DNA of 64,000 nt from Saussurea involucrata. Taxonomy: Eukaryota; Streptophyta; Magnoliopsida; Asterales; Asteraceae. The stretch spans positions 145,937,429 to 146,001,428 of the forward strand of contig CM066314.1 of the NCBI GenBank assembly GCA_033807775.1, read 5' to 3'. A model generated the notes under the pieces. It saw nothing but the letters and a program-made list of their open reading frames with translations, made no database searches and was not told where the DNA came from. Made by a program: the position numbers and the translations under genes. Shown here piece after piece: positions 32,601-44,211 of the stretch (position 1 is its first letter; every line of letters begins with the position of its first letter).

Positions 32601-33660
32601 AGTGGCATTTGACTACATGTTCAAAAACAGAGTCATCAAACCGACAGAAGAGTCAACACAAGAACCACCAGAGATTATCTGCCTAGATACCCCTCCTACT
32701 TCTCCAACAAAAGAACCAGAGAGGACAGACCCATCCTCTGCTGAAGGACAAATAAGTCAAGCCCAACCTCAAGCTACTCAGAAATCTGCTCACATCGACA
32801 TTCTTATGGCAGAAACCCATGATGACCCAAACCCAACGGTAACAGAACAAAACCCAGAAACCTCTACCTCTCACACCGAAAAACCTGCCTTAGAAACGGT
32901 ATTTGCATTTCTATATGCTGACAGAGACATCATCCCTGTAAATGCCGTACCCATTAACCCATACCTCAACCCAATCAGAATAAACACCATTTCTGATGCA
33001 AGGCTAAAGTTCATCCAAACCAAGTCAAATCAGAACAGAGCCATCAATATAAACTTTGGTATCCGCAGAATTCTGGACATCAAGCACAAGAAGTTTCAAC
33101 TCGACAGGGTCACATACCATGAGTATACTGTGGAATCAACAGAAGGCAGAAATGAAATCTTCAATGACAATGATCTCGTCCTTCTGAACCCATATGACCT
33201 GATCTTACTCCATGCATATTGCTTGAACTTCTCAGAAAGATACACACCGGCCAGAACTGCACTACCAGAAGTCAGATTCGCTATGCAAGAGCACATCAAT
33301 CTCAGAATACAGATTGATTATCAGCTAGGCATAGAGTTTGAAGTAGAGAAACTAGAGATTGCACCACCAAATGAAAACCTTGAGGGTTATGGCCATCACA
33401 GAACTGGAACCGTAGTAGAAGATCCTCCAGTCTTTGTCTGCCGACAGAAGGGCATAAAGAAGGCCATCAGAGCAGCTGAAGCCCACAAGTACTCAAGTGA
33501 GTCGCTAGTATACCTCAAGAACATAATCCAAGATCTCCCAAGAAACAAGTGTCCAGAAGAACAGCAGAAACTCTTCATCGACCAGATTGATCTGATGCTA
33601 GACTTTCGTACTCTAATCAGAAGATTCGACAGAATTCTTAGGGGAGATAATTATGCTTAA
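29620..33660 (+). pseudogene. Sirevirus envelope-like ORF of C, copy 2
   Basis: Same layout as 15925-19966. It shares the TGA at 29908-29910 and the repeat-induced frameshift near 31490, so these predate the duplication. It lacks the copy-1 stop (TCA here where copy 1 has TAA). In the GAGAAG tract one G is missing before the repeat (about 32370), so the frame runs into an Arg-rich reading that ends at 32572. The proper frame resumes at 32584-33660 (358 codons). Confidence 0.75.
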
Positions 33661-33794
33661 ATGTACTGATCTTTTAATCTTTTTGTAATATTCCAAAAGA
33701 TTAGTGCAAGGCTTCGACATAGGTAAAATTTCTCTGTTCTTTTGTTTAATCTCTTGTCAATTGTAAATTTTATTTTCAATACTTAGGGGGAGAT

Positions 33795-34473
33795 TGTTAG
33801 CCCCAAGTATCTGTTATGTAAAAGTATTGAAAATAGTTCAAGTCAGAAGACCAACAGAGATCTGACATAAGACTTGGAAGGAGTTCATCAAGAAGACCAA
33901 CAGAGCTCTGTCGAAGACTTCCAACAGAACAAGTATTTAAAAGAAGACCAACAGAGCTCTTTCAACAGAGCTCTGGTGAAGTGAAGACCTCTGTCAGCCT
34001 AAGTCTCGTAGGAAATCCCAAGTGTTAGACAAGTGTCCATACTTTCCACGTATGCCCTAAAAATAGGAGACACACTTTCCACGTGTCATTCTAGGGTACG
34101 ATAGTACACTGCCTTCACTTTTTCAGGGCTATATATAGAGAGGTAGTGGAACAAACAATTGTAAGCTTTGGGAAGAGTAGTTTTTCCACAATTGTTTAAG
34201 CACACACTGCAGCAATCCCGAGCACTACCTCCGTACGATATTGTTGTCCTATGAGATTTCCGAACACACTTGAACATGTTCTTGGTGTGATTCATTATCA
34301 ATATATGAGCAGCTTTTATATCTGATCCTGTTATCAATTTACTGTTCAATATTTGATTCTCATAGTTCATTTATCGTTTACACAATCACTCATTTTAATG
34401 GCTTTATTTAATATGCTTCCGCTGTCTATTTCACTACCATTAATATGATACAACGTGAATCTGGGAACCTACA
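33795..34473 (+). repeat. 3' LTR of element C, copy 2
   Basis: 679 bases, preceded by the polypurine tract TTAGGGGGAGAT. It lacks about 40 bases of the palindrome-rich part found at 20220-20260. Confidence 0.93.
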
Positions 34474-34795
34474 ATTTTTTTTAGGTTCAAGGAGCAAAGT
34501 CATTTTAGATTTGAAAAACAGATTTTGACTTGCTCCCCCTAAAATTATGCACGTTTTCCTTTATAAGCTTCCCCTTGAAAGATGAGCTTATATGAAAGAT
34601 TTGTCTGTTCAGCCCCGGAAAAAAAAACTGTACAAACAAAAAAAATATGTACAAACAGATTCACTGAGCTTGTTGAAAAAAAATATGCCTGACAGAGTTC
34701 TGGTGAACATCAGAGACTCTGTTGAACTATCCTACCCAACTATTTGACAGAGCTCTGGTAGGATCATCAGAGGCTCTGTTGAGTTATAAACAGAG

Positions 34796-35530
34796 TTAGG
34801 AGGACATGTTCAGCATACCCAATTTACTGATTAAGAAGTTAAATCTCCTTTCATCAAGGGCTTTTGTAAAAAGATCAGCTAATTGGAAGTCGGTTGAAAC
34901 GAAGTACATTTCAATCGTCCCTTTTTCAACATGGTCTTTTATGAAGTGATACCTTACGTCGATATGCTTGGTTTTGGAATGCTGAACTGGGTTAGCTGTG
35001 ATTGCTATGGCACTCTTGGAGTCACACAGAATTGGAATTTTATTGTACTCCATGCCAAAATCTTTGAGTTGAGTTTTCATCCAGAGCACTTGAGAGCAAC
35101 AACTAGCAGCAACAACATACTCTGCTTCTGCTGTAGAGGTTGAAACGCAGTTCTGTTTCTTGGATGTCCAACTCACCAATTTTTAACCAAGTAATTGGCA
35201 GCTACCAGAAGTACTTTTTCTGTCATTCTTGCATCCTCCATAATCTGAATCTGTATATGCTACAAGCTCGAAACCAGAATTAAGAGGATACCAGAGACCC
35301 AAGAATTGAGTCCCTTTCAGATATTTAAACATACGCTTGACAACAGAAAAGTGTGATACTTTAGGATTTACTTGAAATATGGCACAGAGACACGTTGCAA
35401 ACATTATATCAGGTCTGCTAGCAGTTAAGTACAGAAGTGACCCTATCATGCCTCTGTAGTTCTCGACATCTACAGGTTCACCATTAAGGTCAGAGTCAAG
35501 TTTGACTCCAGTGGCAATAGGAGTTTTCAT
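34796..35530 (-). pseudogene. Element A RNase H region, unit 2 (nonsense)
   Basis: Same domain as 21144-21878, here with a GAA-to-TAA stop at 35180-35182 after the SGSCQLLG stretch. Motifs YTDSDYGG, STAEAEYV and DSKSAIAI are present. It is contiguous with RT upstream. Confidence 0.9.
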
Positions 35531-35540
35531 TGGTTTTGAA

Positions 35541-36502
35541 TTATTGAACTTGTATTTTTTTCAAAATGTCAGAGATGTATTTGGACTGACTTATGAAAGT
35601 CCCTCTGATGGATTGTTTTACTTGTAAACCAAGGAAGAAAGAAAGTTCTCCCATCATGCTCATTTTGAATTCACTTTTCATCAATTCCTCAAACTTATCA
35701 CAATACTCTTGCCGTGTAGACCCAAAAATAATGTCATCAACATATATTTGTACCAGAAGTATATCATTCTTATACCTCCTAAAGAATAGAGTTTTATCGA
35801 CAGTACCTTTCTCGAAGTGATTAGTCAACAGAAAGTTTGACATAGTTTCATACCAGGCTCCGGGAGCTTGCTTAAGGCCGTACAGAGCTTTGTCTAGCTT
35901 GTAAACATGGTCTAGAAACTCTGAACATTCAAAACCTGGTGGTTGCTGAACATACACTTCTTTCTGTAGACCTTGAAACCCTTGTGAGCAGCATAGGCTA
36001 GGAAGATTCTGATGGCTTCTAGCCTAGCCACAGGTGCAAAGGTCTCGTCATAGTCAATGCCTTCTTCTTGGCTGTATCCCTTAACAACCAATCGGGCTTT
36101 GTTTCTGATGATAATCCCATCTTCATCCTTTTTGTTTCTAAACACCCACTTGGTTCCGATGGCAGCTTTGCCTTTTGGAAGTGGAACCAAGGACCAAACT
36201 TTGTTTCGTTCAAACTCCAGAAGCTCCTCTTGCATAGCTTCGATCCAGTTTGGGTCTTCAAGGGCTTCAGTGATCTTCTTCGGCTCAATCATGCTTAGAA
36301 AATTTACAAAGAAGGCTTCATTGATTGTGGCCGATCTTGTCTTTACACCATCTTCAGCAGCACCAATTATAAGATGATGAGGGTGATCCTTTGTCCATCT
36401 TGTCATGGGAGCATGGACAACAGGTGGGGTTTGTGCTTCTGATGGGAAAAGACGATCTTCAGCATCAGAGCTCTGTGGATTGGCACAAGGGCTTTGTGGC
36501 AC
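35541..36502 (-). pseudogene. Element A reverse transcriptase (frameshifted)
   Basis: Two overlapping frames: 36502-35912 with the RT N-terminal motif WVFRNKKDEDG, KARLVVKGYSQ and FAPVARLEAIR, then 35957-35541 with PPGF, YGLKQAP and the catalytic YVDDIIFG. This is the typical Ty1/copia RT motif order. A frameshift lies between them near 35940. Confidence 0.92.
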
Positions 36503-36580
36503 ACAACTCTGGAGAGTGGCCTCATTGCTCTGTGAGTTGCCAACAGGGCTCTGTGAAGGTGAGCTTTCAAATAGGGAATC

Positions 36581-38185
36581 TCACCCAATATTAGTTAACA
36601 GGGGTGATGATGGTTCTTGCTCAGGTTCTCTTTGTGGTTCCTCATTTCTCTGAATGACACCTGTAGACAGAGAAGTAGATGGTGAAGTATTAGAGGGACC
36701 AGTAAGAGTTGTACCTGTCAGATTCTGTTCTGTTGAATTCTGAGCTTGATCGTCTTTGTTGATGTTGACAGAGGAATCATCATCATCGAATAAATCATCG
36801 AACACGAGATTGATATCTTCTTCCCTTGTTTTTGAAGAACTTGGCTTCTTCTGCTCTGTTTGTGTCCCCTCTGTTGATTTGCGATCAGAGGCACTTGATG
36901 TACTTTCATCAAAGGACACGTTTACACTTTCTTGAATGACACGGGTTCTGGTGTTGTAGACTCTGTAGGCTTTAGAGGTCAAGGAATAACCAATAAAGAT
37001 TCCTTCGTCCGCCTTCTTATCGAATTTACTCAGCTGTTCTCTGTCATTCAAGACGTATCACTTGCAACCAAAAATGTGAAAATATTTCACGTTTGGCCTT
37101 CTGTTGTTGATGAGTTCATAGGGAGTCTTCTTAAATCTCTTCACTATTACAGCTCTGTTTTGGGTAAAACAGGCTGTTGAGACTGCCTCTGCCCAGAAGT
37201 TGATAGGAAGGACAGAACCGGCCAACATGGTTCTGGCGGCTTCTACCAGAGTTCTGTTCTTTCTCTCCACCACACCATTCTGTTGTGGAGTTCTGGCAGC
37301 TGAGAAGTTTTGGGATATTCCTTCTTCTGAAAGATAAGCATCTATTCTTGCGTTCTTAAACTCTGTCCCATTATCACTTCTCAACTTTTGAACTTTTAGT
37401 CCTAACAGAACCTGTATCCTTCTCAACAAACTTATCATAATTTCTGGGACATCAGATTTTACTCTGATGAACTTAATCCAAGTATATCTAGAATATTCAT
37501 CAATAAGCACAAGTATATACTTCTTGCCCGACAGACTTTGCACAGAGATTGGACCACAGAGATCCATATGAAGCATATGCAAAGGTCTGGGACAATTGTG
37601 ATCGCTCTTAGTTTTGTGTGAAGATCTTTTCATCTTACCCAATTCACAGGCAGAACAGAGATGGTCTTTGTCAAATTTTAGCGAAGGCAGTCCTTTCACT
37701 AAGTTCAATTTCATGAGCTTGTCAAGATTTGAAAATTTTACATGGGCAAATCTTTTATGCCAGAGCCAGGCATCTTCATTTTTCAAAGACACTAAACAGA
37801 GTTTCTCTGTTGTAGAGTTTTGATTTGGATTAAAGTTCATTTTGTACAGATTGCCTTTTCTGTCGGCTCTTAAAAGTTCTTGACCAGACTCGGAAAGCAA
37901 CAAGGAACAGTACTTCTTCCTAAAATTGACATCGAATCCATGATCACAGAGTTGACTTATACTGAGAAGATTATGATTTAATCCTTCAACATAAGCAACC
38001 TCAGAAACTGAAACACCACCATTAACTAAAGTACCATATCCTCTAATCTGTCCACCATTGTCTCCTCCAAAGGTTACTGCACTTCCCTTCTTGTTCTTAA
38101 ATGAAGTCAGCAGCTCCTTATTGCCTGTCATGTGCCTGGAACATCCGGAATCTAGGTACCAGATCTGCACATGAGGCTGCTGCAA
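36581..38185 (-). pseudogene. Element A protease and integrase
   Basis: 38185-37058 (375 codons) begins with the retroviral-type aspartic protease site WYLDSGCSRHMTG. Next comes the pre-integrase HHCC zinc finger (HKRFAH, then CSACELGK) and the integrase core, with catalytic residues in LHMDLCGP, LRSDNGTEF and NGVVERKNR. 37051-36581 holds the integrase C-terminal region (KADEGIFIGYSLTSKAYRVY). A short frame break at 37052-37057 separates the two. Domain order PR-INT-RT places A in Ty1/copia. Confidence 0.93.
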
Positions 38186-38191
38186 GACAGA

Positions 38192-39799
38192 TTAGTTTCT
38201 TTTAGGTACCCATTGCAAGATGGGTCCTTTCTTGTTAGGCTTTGGGGTGTTAACAGTCTTTCCTACAGGCTTTACATTCTTTGATGTTGTGCCAGAGGTC
38301 ATTCTCTGTGTATTCTGAATAGTCTTAGGATTTTTCATTTGTGGTGACTGATTCAGAACACAATGGGGACCATTCATGTGATTTTGCAGTTTTAACAACA
38401 GTTGAATGCAATTGCAGTTGATAGAACATGAAGATAACTGATGCACATTGCTGTTTTTGTTCAAAAACTGTTGTTTGAATGGTACTTGATTCTGAAAAAC
38501 CTTAGGACCATACATTCTGTCCTGTTTTTGCTTGAAAGAGTTGTTTTTCTTTGGAACAGACTCATTTTGCCAAAAAGAGTTTATTCTTTGATTTACACCA
38601 GAATTGGGAATAGGTCTGTCATTAACTATCCATTTGCCCTTCTGTTCTGGAGTAAATTTCACAGGCTTAAAAGCTAAGGGAACAGAGGTATTGTTGTTTA
38701 CAGGAACATTTATTGCATTCTCTCTTTTCTTCACTTTTATTGTGTTAGAAGCAAGAACCCTAAAGCTTTTGTTATCAAACTCAGTCATTGGTATAAATCT
38801 AACTTGTTTCTTAAAGAATGCGACATCCTTTTTCAGATCAAAACATCATGCGGGTATCTTCTTTGGTTTATGCAAAACTTTCTTTTGAGTACAGAAAATT
38901 TGCTCATCTACCTCAGAGTCAGAGTCTAGAAAGTCTCTGGTGGCTCTGTTGAGGGTGTTAGACTCTGGGGTTATCACTGAGATATTGGTTTTGACAGACT
39001 TAAACTTTCTCAACTTTGGTTTCAATGCATCAGAAACAGCATTTTCCTCAAGAACTTTCATGAGATCTTCTTCAAAAGATGTTCTAATTGTTTCTGAAGT
39101 GGGAGAGAAGACTGGTGCTTCAGGGTTGAGCTCGCTCTGTGATTTTTCAACAGAGGACTCTTCCACAGAAGTAACAGACTTCTGTTCCTTGAAAGAATTG
39201 AAGTTGAAAATCTCTGTTGGATCCAGACTATTAACAGAGTTAGGAAGTATGATTCTAGCTCTTCCTTGATCGAGAATAAACTTTAAAGATGGTTTAATAA
39301 CCTTTTCATGATTCAAGGAGTCATAGCTAACATTCCTAAAGTCTAGCCTTCTGGTTTTTTTGTAAACATCTGAGGTTTTGATTCTTTTGAAAGCAGCAGT
39401 ACCAGAGATCACATCCTCTTGGATTTTCCCAACACAAAAAGCAGAGGACAGAGATGTCTTCGTCTTTTCGTTATAGGGAGCAAGGTCAGAGAAACCGAGA
39501 CCTTGTGTATCCATCTGTGAGTTTATCTTAATGTGCACATCTTGTGCATCCTGGTACTTTTTGATTTGAATTTCTTTTCTCTGTAGGGATTGATGTAAAA
39601 CCTCCCTTTCTTTTTGAAAAAAGTCCTTTAAGGCAACAGAGTTAAGTCTTTCATTTTCTGACTTTTTCACCTCTTCAGTCTTTTGTTTCAAAACATTTTC
39701 AAACTCTTTAATCTTTTCAGAAAAAATGCTTTCCTTCTTCTGTTGCAAGATCTCTAGATCAGATTTCTCTTTGAATATTTCTTCTTTTTCCTGTTCCAA
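38192..39799 (-). pseudogene. Element A gag C-terminal/linker region
   Basis: Two open blocks, 39799-38846 and 38788-38192, lie between the gag zinc knuckle and the protease. The first is Lys/Glu-rich and predicted to form a coiled coil (EKIKEFENVLKQKTEEV). The second is basic and Asn-rich. They appear to be one gag-pol frame broken by point changes. Function is not known beyond the structural region of the polyprotein. Confidence 0.65.
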
Positions 39800-39886
39800 G
39801 AGAGTTTTCTCTCTCTTGTAAAATGACAGATCCTTCTGAGCTAGCTTTCTTAACTCTTTTTCCTCAGAAAGCTTTTGTTTTAAGAG

Positions 39887-41416
39887 TTAAAACTCCTCTG
39901 TTAGCAAAGACACATGCATTTCCAACTCAGAGTCGGACTTGGATTCAGATGAACATACCTTGGCACTGGGTCTGGTAGTCTCCAGCGCTCTGTTGTCTGG
40001 CTCTGTTACGGTTAGAGCAAATGCATGAGCTATATCTTCCTCTTCAGATCTTTCTATCCTTTCTCCGGTCATCCAATCAACTTCTCCCAAACTTTCATCA
40101 TCCACAGCAACATTGGCTTGCTCTGGTTCATCGTCAGAAGATGAATCAGAAATCCAATTCTCCATCTCAGCAACGTAGCTTCTTTCTTTGTAATTGTACT
40201 TGTATTTGTTCTTGTAGTAGTCCTGGTATTTTACCAGTTTGCCTATACAATTAGCAGAGAAATGACCAGGTTTGCCACATCTAAAGCAACGTCCATCATT
40301 CTGATTGATGGGTTGGGCAACATCAGCCTTCTGTGGAACTGGAGCATTGTACTTCTGTTGTGGTTGCGGTTGTGATCTCTGTTCTGTTGGAGCTCTGTTC
40401 TGGTGGTTCTGTTGTGGAGGTGCAACATAACCTCTTCTGTCATCTTTTCCTTCTCTCTCGTATCTACCTCTTCTGTCAAATGCTCTGTTGCCAAATCTCT
40501 TGTTAAATTGTTGAGTTATTAACGCAAGAAATTTAGCAAAAGCATTTATATCGTCATCCTCTGATGAGATTTCTTCATCATCACTTTCCGCTACCAAACT
40601 TTTCTTACCCTTCTTCTTCTCTTTCTTCTTGTCTCTGTTGGAACTTTCTCTGTTGGATTTTCCTTCAGTGGTGTTCTTTGACTCTGAAACTAAAGCAATA
40701 GGACCTGCAATGGTGGATTTGCCCTTTTGTTTGACAACATCCTTCTCTTGTGCGGCGAGAGTGCCATACACATCAGTGAGAGACCATGCATCTAGATCCT
40801 GGTTAGCTTTTAAAGACATGGACAGATTTAACCATTCATCATTCAAACTTTTCAAAAACAGAACATTGTTGTCTTCCTTCGACCTAACAACCCCACACTT
40901 TTTACATTTGTTGATTAGAACATTGAATCTGTTGTAGGTTTGTTGTAAGGTTTCCTCAGGAAGTGCCTTAAAATCGTTTTATTCATTTATACATTAGGTC
41001 CTTCTGTTCTTTTGGGTCTTAATTCCACCCTCAAGTTGATTTAGAAGTTGATCCCAGATTTCTTTAGCTGTAAGACATGAATCTAGTTCTTGAAATATCT
41101 CGTTTGGAATGGCCATAATCAGAAGTCTAACTGCTTTAAGGTCATTTTCCATTTGAAGTTTCTCTTCATCAGTAAACCTGGTGGTTTTAGGTTTAAGATA
41201 AGCAGGAATCTCAGCAGTAGTTTCTGTTGCGGGCACATGTGGAACCAAAACCATAGGTTGGCAAGGTCCATTCGTGACAGAACGCATTAAATCCTTGTCC
41301 ATTCCATCAAGGAAGTTAACCATCCTAATCTTCCATTGAGGATATTCATCTCTCAGAAGAGTAGGAGGCTTGGTCAGAGAACCAGCAGTATAAATGGCGT
41401 TGATGTTGTTTGCCAT
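39887..41416 (-). pseudogene. Element A gag with CCHC zinc knuckle
   Basis: Starts MANNINAIYTAGSLTKPPTL at 41416 (capsid N-terminal domain, with PQWKIRMVNFLDG). A break occurs at 40994-40856 and the frame resumes at 40855-39887. The nucleocapsid knuckle CFRCGKPGHFSANC lies at about 40294-40253 (CX2CX4HX4C). An Arg/Gln-rich region precedes it and an acidic region follows. The protein would form the virus-like particle and bind RNA. Confidence 0.88.
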
Positions 41417-41694
41417 TTTTCAGAAAAACAATGTAAAGCGGTTTCAAACGGTTTTGAAAGAGTATAAATTGAAAGTAAGTGAACAGTAACCAATGGAACA
41501 GTAATGAACAGTAGAGAAGATCTTTAAACTAGACTGGAAAGCTTTAAATGATATTAAAAGAACTCTGAAAAACTTGTTTTAATCTTTAACCAGTAAAAAC
41601 AGAGTATATTAGGAAGCTTTGAAACACACACACAATCAACAACAGTGAATCAACCTTGGTAGATTGGATGCGTTGATTTGAGAAAATCAAGCAA
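41417..41694 (-). other. 5' leader of element A
   Basis: Untranslated region between the primer-binding site and the gag start. I see no ORF. Confidence 0.8.
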
Positions 41695-41706
41695 GCTCTG
41701 ATGCCA
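41695..41706 (-). promoter_or_regulatory. Primer-binding site of element A
   Basis: In sense TGGCATCAGAGC, two bases after the LTR end. It differs by one base from the common initiator-methionine tRNA site TGGTATCAGAGC seen in element E. Confidence 0.9.
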
Positions 41707-41708
41707 AC

Positions 41709-42428
41709 TGTAGGTTCCCAGATTCACGTTGCATCACAATAATGGTAAAGAAATAGACAGCGGAAGCATATTAAATAAAGCCATTAAAGTGAGTGATTGT
41801 GTAAACGATATTGTAACAGTGATAACCAAATATAGAACAGGATAATGATAACAAGATCAAGTATGAAACGCTGCTCGTATATTGATAATAGATAACACCA
41901 AGAACAAGATCAATGGTGTATCCGGAAATCTCACAGGGAACAATATCGTACGGAGGTAGTGTTATGGAATTCTGCAGTGTGTGCTTTAACAATTGTGGAA
42001 AACTATTCTTCCAAAAGCTTACAATTGTTGTTCCACTACGTCTCTATTTATAGCACTGATAAAGTGTAGACAGTGTACTATCGTACCCTGGAATGACACG
42101 TGGAAAGTGTGTCTCCTTTCTTTAGGGCATACGTGGAAAGTATGGACACGTGTCTGACACTTAGGATTTCTACGAGACTTAGGCTTCACAGAGGTCTTCA
42201 CTTCAACAGAGTTCATAGACCATAACTCTGTTGGTCTTCGGGTATGAACAGTTCTTCTGTTGATCTTCTGCCAAAGCTCTGTTGAGCTCTGTTGGTTCCA
42301 CCAGAACTCTGTTGAGTTCTGTTGGTCTTCTTGTTGAGATTCTTCTAAGTCTTCTGCTCGATCTCTGTTGGTCTTCTGACTTGATAATATTTTCAATGTT
42401 TTTACATAACAGATACTTGGGGCTAACA
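41709..42428 (-). repeat. 5' LTR of element A
   Basis: 720 bases, followed outside by TTATA (42429-42433), the copy of the target duplication at 7132-7136. In sense it has TATAAATA at 42052-42045, ACGTG boxes upstream and the AGAGCTCTG/AGAACTCTG palindrome group. The TATA is intact here but mutated in the 3' LTR. Confidence 0.95.
42045..42052 (-). promoter_or_regulatory. TATA box of the A 5' LTR
   Basis: TATAAATA on the minus strand, with ACACGTGTC and CCACGTGTC boxes 40-110 bases upstream. It would start the genomic RNA of A. Confidence 0.6.
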
Positions 42429-42433
42429 TTATA

Positions 42434-43016
42434 AGATAATATAATAATAAATAAAATAGGTAATAACTCTAAAAAACGTTCTGATACGTCTGTAAAAAAT
42501 CGAAACTAACACTAGGAATCTTTGACGAACAGTATCACGAATCATTATTATTTCGACACAAGAAAAGGATTTTTCACACCCTTTTCGTGTGTCGAAGACT
42601 TGGAAGACGAATAACCCCTCCCAGAAATATTTGTTCCCTTCATTTATCCGTTCTATTTCGCGTTTACTTTTGGATAGGATCTAGCCGAAGTGAATTGTAT
42701 TAGAATCAAATGCAGTTTATTACATTTCAATCTGACAATAGCAACATAATAACATCACCCCAATTTTGAAAAAAAAAACAAAGAGAGAAGGGGTCAAGTC
42801 AAATAGTCTTCTTCACAATCTACATACTATGGCTAGGAATGTGGTACAAGGAATTCCCGGCATCTCGTAGAAAAAGAGTATAAACAAACAAAAGGCTTTT
42901 TAGAATTTCATTTTTTTATCATAGATATTTCATTTTTTATCATAGATATAGATAATGGTAATTACTAAAAAGAATTTGGTTCTTTTTACAAACTTGATGT
43001 CGATAAATCCGCGAGT
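42434..43016. other. Right half of the psbJ-petA spacer of the NUPT
   Basis: AT-rich plastid intergenic DNA between the insertion site of A and the petA stop. An inverted repeat near 42560-42600 (AAAAGGATTTTTCACACC/CGTGTGTCGAAG region) may be a remnant stem. No gene seen. Confidence 0.8.
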
Positions 43017-43978
43017 CTAGAAATTCATTTCGGACAATTGAACCTTCTCGAACTGTTTCGTTTTAAGAACCAAAAATATTTGTGCCAAAATAACAGATGC
43101 GAAGAAGAACAAAAGGCCTTGTACACGTAATGGATCTTGAAGTACTATTTCTGCATCTCCCTGACCAAATCAGCCCACATTAGGATTACTTGTCAACGGT
43201 TGATCAAATTTGATAGATTCCCCTTCTGAAACCAGAAGTTCTGGCCCCGGAGGGATAATATCAACCACTTGACGTCCATCTGATGCATCCGCTATGGTTA
43301 TTTCGTATCCCCCCTTTTCTTTTCGTAGGATTTTGCTTACTATACCTGATGTTGTAGCATTATAAACTGTATTGTTACTCTTGCTCCCGTCAGGATAAAT
43401 CTGGCCCCTTCCCCTATTTCCGCCTACGTATATAGGATATTTTAAGAAGTGAATCTCTTTCTTAGTAGCGGGGTCGGGGGAAAGAATAGGAAAGGTGATT
43501 TCACTATATTACTGACCAAGAACAGGGCCTATGACAAGAATATTTTTTTGATTGGGGCGATAGCTCTGAAAAGACAGATTGCCCATCTTTTCTTTTATCT
43601 CGGGGGAAATACGATCGGAAGGGGCTAATTCAAAACCCTCTGGTAAAATAAGAACAACCCCTACATTCAAACCCCCTTTTTACCATTAGCAAGAACTTGT
43701 TTCAGTTGCATATCATAAGGAATTCGAACAACTGCTTCAAATACAGTATCGGGAAGTACCGTTTGCGGAACCTCAATATCCACTGGTTTATTAGCTAAAT
43801 GGCAATTGGCACATACAATACGTCTAGTCGCTTCTCGTGGATTTTCATAACCCTGTTGTGCAAAAATGGGATATGCATTTGAAATGGATGTACGAGTTAT
43901 GATATATATCATGAGCGATACGAAAATAGATCGATTAATCTGTTCCTTTATCCAAGAAAAAGTATTTCTAGTTTGCAT
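43017..43978 (-). pseudogene. petA: petA, cytochrome f (multiple breaks)
   Basis: Cytochrome f of the b6f complex. The start (MQTRNTFSWIKEQINRSIFV), signal sequence, mature N-terminus YPIFAQQGYENPREATRRIV and haem-binding CANCH are intact in the first 103 codons. A single C is lost near 43676 (after GKKG), giving a frameshift. Downstream, a TAA interrupts the frame near 43511 (after VLGQ) and a TGA lies near 43168 (in the NVGGFGQG stretch). The C-terminal membrane helix and the KKKQFEKVQLSEMNF-type ending are recognisable, with Thr for one Lys. Confidence 0.93.
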
Positions 43979-44211
43979 GGTCCAACCACTGATCCCAAAA
44001 ATTTATACAATAAATTGGGATAGGTCACTAATGGAGTTTCCTTTCCACGATTCTGTTATTTACTGGAATAATTTGACTGGATTAATATATAGGATGAATC
44101 TCCGGGATGGGTAAAAAGATAAAGAGTAAGTACGATTTTCAATGTTTTGCTTATGTACAACTGCAAAGTAAGAAACATTATAATTATAATTGGATTAGGT
44201 AGATAATTTTT

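Larger units (their letters stand above)
26032..34473. mobile_element. Chimeric B-C insertion, unit 2 copy
   Basis: Duplicate of 12450-20819 with the same ATTTT flanks (26027-26031 and 34474-34478). It arose by the tandem duplication and is not an independent insertion. It contains LTR B (26032-26378), B interior, C RNase H, C envelope-like ORF and LTR C (33795-34473). Confidence 0.85.
22223..35876. repeat. Second unit of a 13.6-kb tandem duplication inside element A
   Basis: This segment repeats about 8661-22224 almost base for base in the same order: envelope-like A, B LTR and interior, C RNase H, C envelope-like, C LTR, A RNase H, part of RT. The offset is 13596 at the left, 13695 in the middle and 13652 at the right, because of a few indels (about 114 bases missing from unit 1 near 12900, about 40 bases missing from unit 2 near 33900). 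The join at 22223 has 2-base microhomology (AG). It is followed by a second local repeat of 42 bases (22223-22264, then 22265 on) whose switch shares TTGAT. Confidence 0.93.
7137..42428 (-). mobile_element. Element A: Sirevirus-type Ty1/copia retrotransposon with internal insertion and tandem duplication
   Basis: Both LTRs are 720 bases (TGTTAG...CCTACA in sense orientation) and the whole is flanked by the perfect 5-bp duplication TTATA. In sense order (right to left): 5' LTR, primer-binding site, gag with CCHC knuckle, protease, integrase, RT, RNase H, spacer, envelope-like ORF, polypurine tract, 3' LTR. Order INT-RT marks Ty1/copia, and the long extra ORF marks the Sirevirus lineage. Without the chimeric insertion and the extra duplication unit it would be about 13 kb. 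By eye the LTRs differ at about 16 of 720 positions, so it is fairly young. Confidence 0.93.
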
